Assembly: GCF_014635245.1 (NCBI RefSeq)
Contig: NZ_BMCP01000001.1
Coordinates: forward strand, 1-64,000
Origin: Agaricicola taiwanensis
Lineage (GTDB): Bacteria; Pseudomonadota; Alphaproteobacteria; Rhizobiales; Methylopilaceae
Reading direction: 5' to 3'
Length of the DNA stretch: 64,000 bases
The notes under the pieces are model-generated. The model searched no databases and was not told where the DNA came from. It was given only the letters and a program-made list of their open reading frames with translations. Positions 59,845-64,000 of this stretch are shown here, piece by piece. The number at the start of each line of letters is the position of its first letter. Position 1 is the first letter of the stretch. A program made the translations under genes and the position numbers.

Positions 59845-60693
59845 ATGCGGCTACGGGCGCTTCTTTGCGCGGGTTTATGCGCGTTTCTTGCGGGGATGGC
59901 TGGTGGCGCTTCTGCCGTCACCATCGATGGCGATGGTCGGTTGACCCTTGCGGACTTCGCCGCCAAGCAGGGAGAAAGCCAGGCCTCGGCCGAAAAGCGC
60001 TTCGGAGCCACCGGGATCGTCACCTGCGGCACCACCCATTCCACCGCGCAATTGACTATCCGCGCCGATGTGATCACCACGGCGGCGCACGCCTTCTATG
60101 ACCGCAGGGGCCGCCTGCGGGCCAATCCGGGAGACTGTGTCTTCACCATTCTCGAAGGCGCCAAGGTTCAGGCAATCAAGATACGCACCGGATCCCTGCG
60201 CGTGGGCAGCGTCGATCCCTATGCCGAACCTGGCGTGAAGGACTGGGCCGTCGCGCGGCTCAGCCAGCCGGTTCAGGGCGCCACGCCCTATCAGATCGCC
60301 CCTCTCTCGACCCCTGGCAGCATTTTCCTGGTGGCCAATCGCCATGAAGGATGGGTGCACGACGGCATGAAGGCCATCGAGGCCTGCGCCATCCGCCAGG
60401 CGGCGCGCAGGATCGCGAATGCACCGCGCGAGCTCGCGATCGATTGCTCCACCGGTCAGGGTGCCTCCGGCAGCGCTCTGATGCTTCCGGGTGCGCCCGG
60501 AAGCATGATCGGGATCTATGTGGGATGGCGCAGCAGCCACCCCCAGGCTGCGGGCCCCTATGCCCCGAACCACCTGAACTATGGGTTGGCCATCGAGGGC
60601 GCTTTCCGGACCGCCATCGAGGCGACGGTCGCGCCTGAACCGCAGATCGCCCATACCAGCATCGCTGCGGCGAGCCTCAGCCGGCTCGATTAA
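59845..60693 (+). CDS. Secreted trypsin-like serine protease
   Basis: 282 aa from the ATG at 59845 (a GTG 6 nt upstream is an alternative). Signal peptide MRLRALLCAGLCAFLAGMAG, cleaved near GASA. Catalytic triad of a chymotrypsin-fold protease: His82 in VITTAAHAFYD, Asp133 in KDWAVARL, Ser208 in GQGASGSALM. Several Cys (61, 98, 181, 201) could form disulfides. Substrate unknown; exported to periplasm or outside. Followed by an intrinsic terminator. The gene is not part of an operon. Confidence 0.85.
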   Translation: MRLRALLCAGLCAFLAGMAGGASAVTIDGDGRLTLADFAAKQGESQASAEKRFGATGIVTCGTTHSTAQLTIRADVITTAAHAFYDRRGRLRANPGDCVFTILEGAKVQAIKIRTGSLRVGSVDPYAEPGVKDWAVARLSQPVQGATPYQIAPLSTPGSIFLVANRHEGWVHDGMKAIEACAIRQAARRIANAPRELAIDCSTGQGASGSALMLPGAPGSMIGIYVGWRSSHPQAAGPYAPNHLNYGLAIEGAFRTAIEATVAPEPQIAHTSIAAASLSRLD

Positions 60694-60724
60694 CAACCGA
60701 ACCCTTCTGAAGGACGCATGCAAA

Positions 60725-60749
60725 AATGGCCGCCCTGAAAGCGGCCATT
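60725..60749. terminator. Intrinsic terminator after the protease gene
   Basis: AATGGCCGC (60725-60733) / GCGGCCATT (60741-60749), a 9-bp stem with a 7-nt loop, followed by CCTTTT on the plus strand and preceded by AAAAA, so it can also terminate the small minus-strand gene ending at 60765. Confidence 0.75.
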
Positions 60750-60764
60750 CCTTTTGATCGCCTG

Positions 60765-60935
60765 TCAGTGAAGCTGGAGCGACATGCCCAGCTCGGAGGC
60801 CTTGGCGTGGACCGATGTCTGGGGCCGTTTCAGCTTCATGCTGATCACCTCCGCCGGAACCTTCTCGGCAACCAGTTCTTTAAGCTGTTGCACCTGTTCG
60901 ATGGTCCAGGGGCGATCTTCAAAGGTATCTGGCAT
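60765..60935 (-). CDS. Small SANT/HTH-like protein
   Basis: 56 aa from the ATG at 60935, which has GGAGGG upstream. RPWTIEQVQQLKELVAEKVP and ISMKLKRPQTSVHAKASELG follow the pattern of short SANT/GcrA-like helix-turn-helix proteins (Trp-x-x-x-Gln-Val-x-x-Leu; Leu-x-Arg-x-x-x-Ser-Val). A small DNA-binding protein is inferred; its target is unknown. It lies alone between the protease gene and sdhB, with terminators on both sides. Confidence 0.7.
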   Translation of the reverse strand: MPDTFEDRPWTIEQVQQLKELVAEKVPAEVISMKLKRPQTSVHAKASELGMSLQLH

Positions 60936-60988
60936 TTCAAGGCCCTCCACTGTCAGTGGTGAATGGATTGCCCATGTGAAACGCAAAA

Positions 60989-61011
60989 GGGCGCGGTTTG
61001 ATCCCGCGCCC
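60989..61011 (-). terminator. Intrinsic terminator after sdhB
   Basis: GGGCGCGG (60989-60996) / CCGCGCCC (61004-61011), an 8-bp stem with a 7-nt loop, followed on the minus strand by TTTT. It lies 23 bp after the sdhB stop and ends the sdhCDAB operon. Confidence 0.8.
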
Positions 61012-61034
61012 TCGAAACGGATTTTTCCGTGTGA

Positions 61035-61814
61035 TCAGAGCTGCCGCTCGATCATCATCTTCTTGATCTCGGCAATGGCCTTGGCAGGGTTGAGCCCCTT
61101 GGGACAGGTCTTCGCACAATTGAGGATCGTGTGGCAGCGATAGAGACGGAAAGGATCCTCCAGATCGTCCAGACGCTCGCCGGTGGCCTCGTCACGGCTG
61201 TCGATCAGCCAGCGATAGGCCTGCAGCAGGACCGCAGGCCCGAGATAGCGATCGCCGACCCACCAGTAGCTGGGGCAGGAGGTGGAGCAGCAGGCGCACA
61301 GGATGCACTCGTAAAGGCCATCGAGCTTGGCGCGGTCCTCGCGGCTCTGGCGCCATTCCTTCTCCGGCTTCGCCGTAACGGTCTTGAGGTACGGCTGGAT
61401 TGACGCGTGCTGTGCATAGAAACGCGTGAGATCAGGCACCAGGTCCTTGACCACGGGCATGTGCGGCAGCGGGTAGATCTTCACCGTGCCCTTGATGTCG
61501 TCCATGCCCTTGGTGCAGGCCAGCGTGTTCGCGCCATCGATGTTCATGGCGCAGGACCCGCAGATGCCCTCACGGCACGAACGGCGGAAGGTCAGCGTGG
61601 AGTCGACCTTGTTCTTGATCCAGATCAGGCCGTCGAGAACCATGGGGCCGCAATCGTCGCGGTCCACATAGAAGGTGTCAACGCGCGGATTTTCGCCCGT
61701 ATCAGGATCGTAGCGATAGATCTTGTACTCGGCGAGGTTCTTGGCGCCTTGCGGCTTCTCCCAGACCTTGCCTTGCTTGATCTGCGAATTCTTCGGAAGC
61801 GTGAGCTGGACCAT
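61035..61814 (-). CDS. sdhB: Succinate dehydrogenase iron-sulfur subunit
   Basis: 259 aa. Three clusters are visible: 2Fe-2S with Cys80/85/88/100 ([21 protein letters not shown]), 4Fe-4S ([16 protein letters not shown]) and 3Fe-4S ([17 protein letters not shown]). Passes electrons from SdhA to ubiquinone at the membrane. 12 bp after sdhA; a terminator follows. Confidence 0.97.
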   Translation of the reverse strand: MVQLTLPKNSQIKQGKVWEKPQGAKNLAEYKIYRYDPDTGENPRVDTFYVDRDDCGPMVLDGLIWIKNKVDSTLTFRRSCREGICGSCAMNIDGANTLACTKGMDDIKGTVKIYPLPHMPVVKDLVPDLTRFYAQHASIQPYLKTVTAKPEKEWRQSREDRAKLDGLYECILCACCSTSCPSYWWVGDRYLGPAVLLQAYRWLIDSRDEATGERLDDLEDPFRLYRCHTILNCAKTCPKGLNPAKAIAEIKKMMIERQL

Positions 61815-61826
61815 GTTCCTGCGTCC

Positions 61827-63665
61827 TCAGTACACGCGAGCCTTGGGCTCGATGTACGCGATGTCATTGCTCATCGTATAGGTATGGACGGGGCGGTAGT
61901 CGATGTTCACCGACCGCGCCTTGTCATCCGCCCAGGTGAGCGTGTGCTTCATCCAATTGACGTCATCACGCTCGGCGAAATCCTCACGAGCATGGGCACC
62001 GCGGCTTTCCTGGCGGTTGGCTGCGCTTTCCATGGTGACGACGGCCTGTGCGATCAGGTTGTCGTACTCCAGCGTCTCGATGAGATCGGAGTTCCAGATC
62101 AGCGAGCGGTCTGTCACGGCAATGTCTTCCGTGCCCTTCCAGACCTCGTTGATGAGGCCCCTGCCCTCTTCCAGAACCTCGCCGGTGCGGAACACAGCGC
62201 AGTTGGACTGCATCACGTTCTGCATCCTGGCGCGCAGCTCCGCCGTACGGCTGCCGCCCTTGGCGTTGCGGAAATGATCGAGCCGCGACAGCGCCAGATC
62301 GGACGCGTTGGCCGGCAGCGGACGCTGCGGCGCGCCTGGCACCACCGTCTCGGCGCAGCGCAGGCCCGCCGCACGGCCGAATACCACAAGGTCGATCAGC
62401 GAATTGGAGCCAAGGCGGTTGGCGCCGTGCACCGACACGCAGGCCGCTTCGCCCAGCGCCATCAGGCCCGGCACCACGGCATCGGGATCGCCGTCCTTCT
62501 TGGTCAGCACTTCGCCGTGGAAGTTCGTCGGAATGCCGCCCATGTTGTAGTGAACGGTCGGAATGACCGGGATCGGCTCACGCGTCACGTCGACGCCGGC
62601 AAAGATCTTCGCGCTCTCCGAGATGCCCGGCAGGCGCTCGTGCAGGATGGCGGGATCCAGATGTTCAAGGTGCAGATTGATGTGGTCCTTGGCCTTGCCG
62701 ACGCCGCGGCCGGCGCGGATCTCCATGGTCATGGAGCGCGAGACCACGTCCCGCGAGGCCAGGTCCTTGGCGGACGGTGCATAGCGCTCCATGAAGCGCT
62801 CGCCCTCTGAATTGGTGAGATAGCCGCCCTCGCCGCGGGCGCCTTCCGTGATGAGACAGCCCGAACCGTAGATGCCTGACGGGTGGAACTGCACGAATTC
62901 CATGTCCTGCAACGGCAGGCCGGCGCGCAGCACCATGGCGTTGCCGTCGCCGGTACAGGTATGGGCCGAGGTCGCCGAGAAATAGGCGCGGCCATAGCCG
63001 CCGGTGGCGAGGATCGTCTTCTGCGAGCGGAAGCGGTGGATCGTGCCGTCGTCCATCTTGAGCGCGACGACGCCGACGCAGGCGCCTTCCTCGTTCATCA
63101 TCAGGTCGATGGCGAAGTACTCGATGAAGAACTCCGCTTGATGGCGCAGCGCCGCGCCATAGAGCGTGTGCAGCATGGCGTGGCCGGTACGGTCCGCCGC
63201 GGCGCAGGTGCGCTGCGCGGCGGGGCCCCGACCGAAGTCGGTCGTCATGCCGCCGAACGGGCGCTGGTAGATCTTGCCGTCTTCGGTGCGCGAGAAGGGC
63301 ACGCCCCAGTGTTCCAGCTCATAGACGGCCGCCGGCGCGTTGCGCACCAGATATTCGATGGCGTCCTGGTCGCCCAGCCAGTCCGACCCCTTGACGGTGT
63401 CGTACATGTGCCACTGCCAGTTATCGGGGCCCATGTTGCCGAGCGAGGCGGCCACGCCGCCCTGTGCCGCCACGGTGTGGGAGCGCGTCGGGAACACCTT
63501 GCTGATGCAGGCAGTGCGCAGGCCCGCTTCCGAACAGCCCACCACGGCGCGGAGCCCGGCGCCGCCGGCGCCAACTACGACGACGTCATAGGTGTGGTCG
63601 GTGATATCGTAAGCGGCGCCCACGATGGACGGAGCGCCGCCGTCGATGCTCTTGATCTCAGCCAT
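61827..63665 (-). CDS. sdhA: Succinate dehydrogenase flavoprotein subunit
   Basis: 612 aa. FAD motif [20 protein letters not shown]; His63 in [18 protein letters not shown] is the residue that binds FAD covalently. [20 protein letters not shown] and [17 protein letters not shown] carry substrate-binding and catalytic residues. Oxidises succinate to fumarate in complex II. 6 bp after sdhD. Confidence 0.97.
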   Translation of the reverse strand: MAEIKSIDGGAPSIVGAAYDITDHTYDVVVVGAGGAGLRAVVGCSEAGLRTACISKVFPTRSHTVAAQGGVAASLGNMGPDNWQWHMYDTVKGSDWLGDQDAIEYLVRNAPAAVYELEHWGVPFSRTEDGKIYQRPFGGMTTDFGRGPAAQRTCAAADRTGHAMLHTLYGAALRHQAEFFIEYFAIDLMMNEEGACVGVVALKMDDGTIHRFRSQKTILATGGYGRAYFSATSAHTCTGDGNAMVLRAGLPLQDMEFVQFHPSGIYGSGCLITEGARGEGGYLTNSEGERFMERYAPSAKDLASRDVVSRSMTMEIRAGRGVGKAKDHINLHLEHLDPAILHERLPGISESAKIFAGVDVTREPIPVIPTVHYNMGGIPTNFHGEVLTKKDGDPDAVVPGLMALGEAACVSVHGANRLGSNSLIDLVVFGRAAGLRCAETVVPGAPQRPLPANASDLALSRLDHFRNAKGGSRTAELRARMQNVMQSNCAVFRTGEVLEEGRGLINEVWKGTEDIAVTDRSLIWNSDLIETLEYDNLIAQAVVTMESAANRQESRGAHAREDFAERDDVNWMKHTLTWADDKARSVNIDYRPVHTYTMSNDIAYIEPKARVY

Positions 63666-63671
63666 TGGCAG

Positions 63672-64000
63672 TCACATCCCGAAGCCGATTTTGAGCACAG
63701 CCACGACACCGGCCGCGGCGAGCCCATAGGAAAAGAAAGTGTTGAGAACGAGCCAGACCACTTTCTGGCCCTCGCTGTGGACATAGTCCTCGATGATGAC
63801 CTGCATGCCGAGCTTCATATGGTCCGCGCTGACCAAAATGAACAGCAGCAGCAGCACCATGACGAAGGGATTACCGATGGTGGCGACAGCGGCGGCGTGA
63901 TCGCTGCCGGCAAGCGACAGGACAAGCCAGATGAAGAACAGCGTCAGCGGCAGCAGCGCAGCGGCGCCGACCCGCTCGCGCCACCAGGTCTTGGCGCCGG
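63672..64000 (-). CDS. sdhD: Succinate dehydrogenase membrane anchor SdhD (5' end missing)
   Basis: The frame is open from the stop at 63672 to the window edge, 108 residues without the true start. Three membrane segments: LLPLTLFFIWLVLSLAG, VMVLLLLFILVSADHMKLGM and WLVLNTFFSYGLAAAGVVAV. HMKLGMQVIIEDYVH carries the conserved haem-ligand His region of SdhD. An ATG at 63860 is internal, not the start. sdhC is expected beyond the window. Confidence 0.9.
   Translation of the reverse strand, partial: GAKTWWRERVGAAALLPLTLFFIWLVLSLAGSDHAAAVATIGNPFVMVLLLLFILVSADHMKLGMQVIIEDYVHSEGQKVVWLVLNTFFSYGLAAAGVVAVLKIGFGM

Overview
The window is GC-rich chromosomal DNA of an alphaproteobacterium, most probably of the order Hyphomicrobiales (Rhizobiales). 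This is inferred from protein character and from gene order typical of that group: rplU-rpmA-GNAT-obgE-proB / proA-nadD-rsfS-rlmH-envC/ldpF-ctpA-divergent polysaccharide deacetylase-rppH; an F1-only atpHAGDC operon next to priA; and mdh-sucCD-odhAB-lpdA with zapE and sdh nearby. Species cannot be named from the sequence alone. Nearly every base is coding and the gaps are short; many gene pairs overlap by 1 or 4 nt (TGATG/ATGA/GTGA junctions).

Layout. 1-12.3 kb: tRNA-Ser(CGA), ribosomal proteins L21 and L27, an acetyltransferase, the ribosome-assembly GTPase ObgE, proline biosynthesis (proB and proA, split by an opposite-strand DUF72 gene), NAD synthesis (nadD), ribosome silencing (rsfS), rRNA methylation (rlmH), envelope functions (degenerate LytM amidase activator, CtpA protease, polysaccharide deacetylase-like protein) and RNA 5'-end processing (rppH). 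12.3-21.3 kb (minus strand): a DUF2167 membrane protein, the F1 ATP synthase operon atpHAGDC with an extra two-helix membrane protein between atpD and atpC, priA and a VOC protein. 21.4-23.8 kb (plus): transaldolase, an ABM-domain protein, a DUF985 cupin and a XerC-type recombinase. 24-35 kb (minus): the TCA block mdh-sucC-sucD-sucA-odhB-VOC-MAPEG-lpdA, and zapE.

35.2-61 kb lies between zapE and sdh and reads as an accessory region. It holds an orphan NMT1-like binding protein; a DNA-repair pair (UdgX-type uracil-DNA glycosylase fused to DUF4130, plus its radical-SAM partner); a TonB-dependent receptor divergent from a LysR-HTH/TrpD2-like fusion protein; a flippase-acetyltransferase fusion; DUF924; a very-long-chain acyl-CoA synthetase; a CobW GTPase, D-Ala-D-Ala carboxypeptidase, CAP lipoprotein and DUF3772-MscS channel run; and a putative DSF (diffusible signal factor) signalling locus. 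61-64 kb: sdhB, sdhA and the 3' part of sdhD.

The most interesting system is the DSF-type locus at 53.8-59.45 kb. An RpfF-like enoyl-CoA hydratase-family synthase (both catalytic glutamates present) is tail-to-tail with an RpfC-like hybrid sensor kinase (multi-TM input, HisKA, receiver, HPt). The kinase is preceded, 31 bp upstream, by a response regulator whose receiver resembles that of RpfG but whose output is PAS-GGDEF-EAL instead of HD-GYP. This architecture combines the Xanthomonas RpfC/RpfG and Burkholderia RpfR (PAS-GGDEF-EAL) schemes. Second is the LysR-HTH/TrpD2 fusion with an 8-bp inverted-repeat candidate operator in its divergent promoter region.
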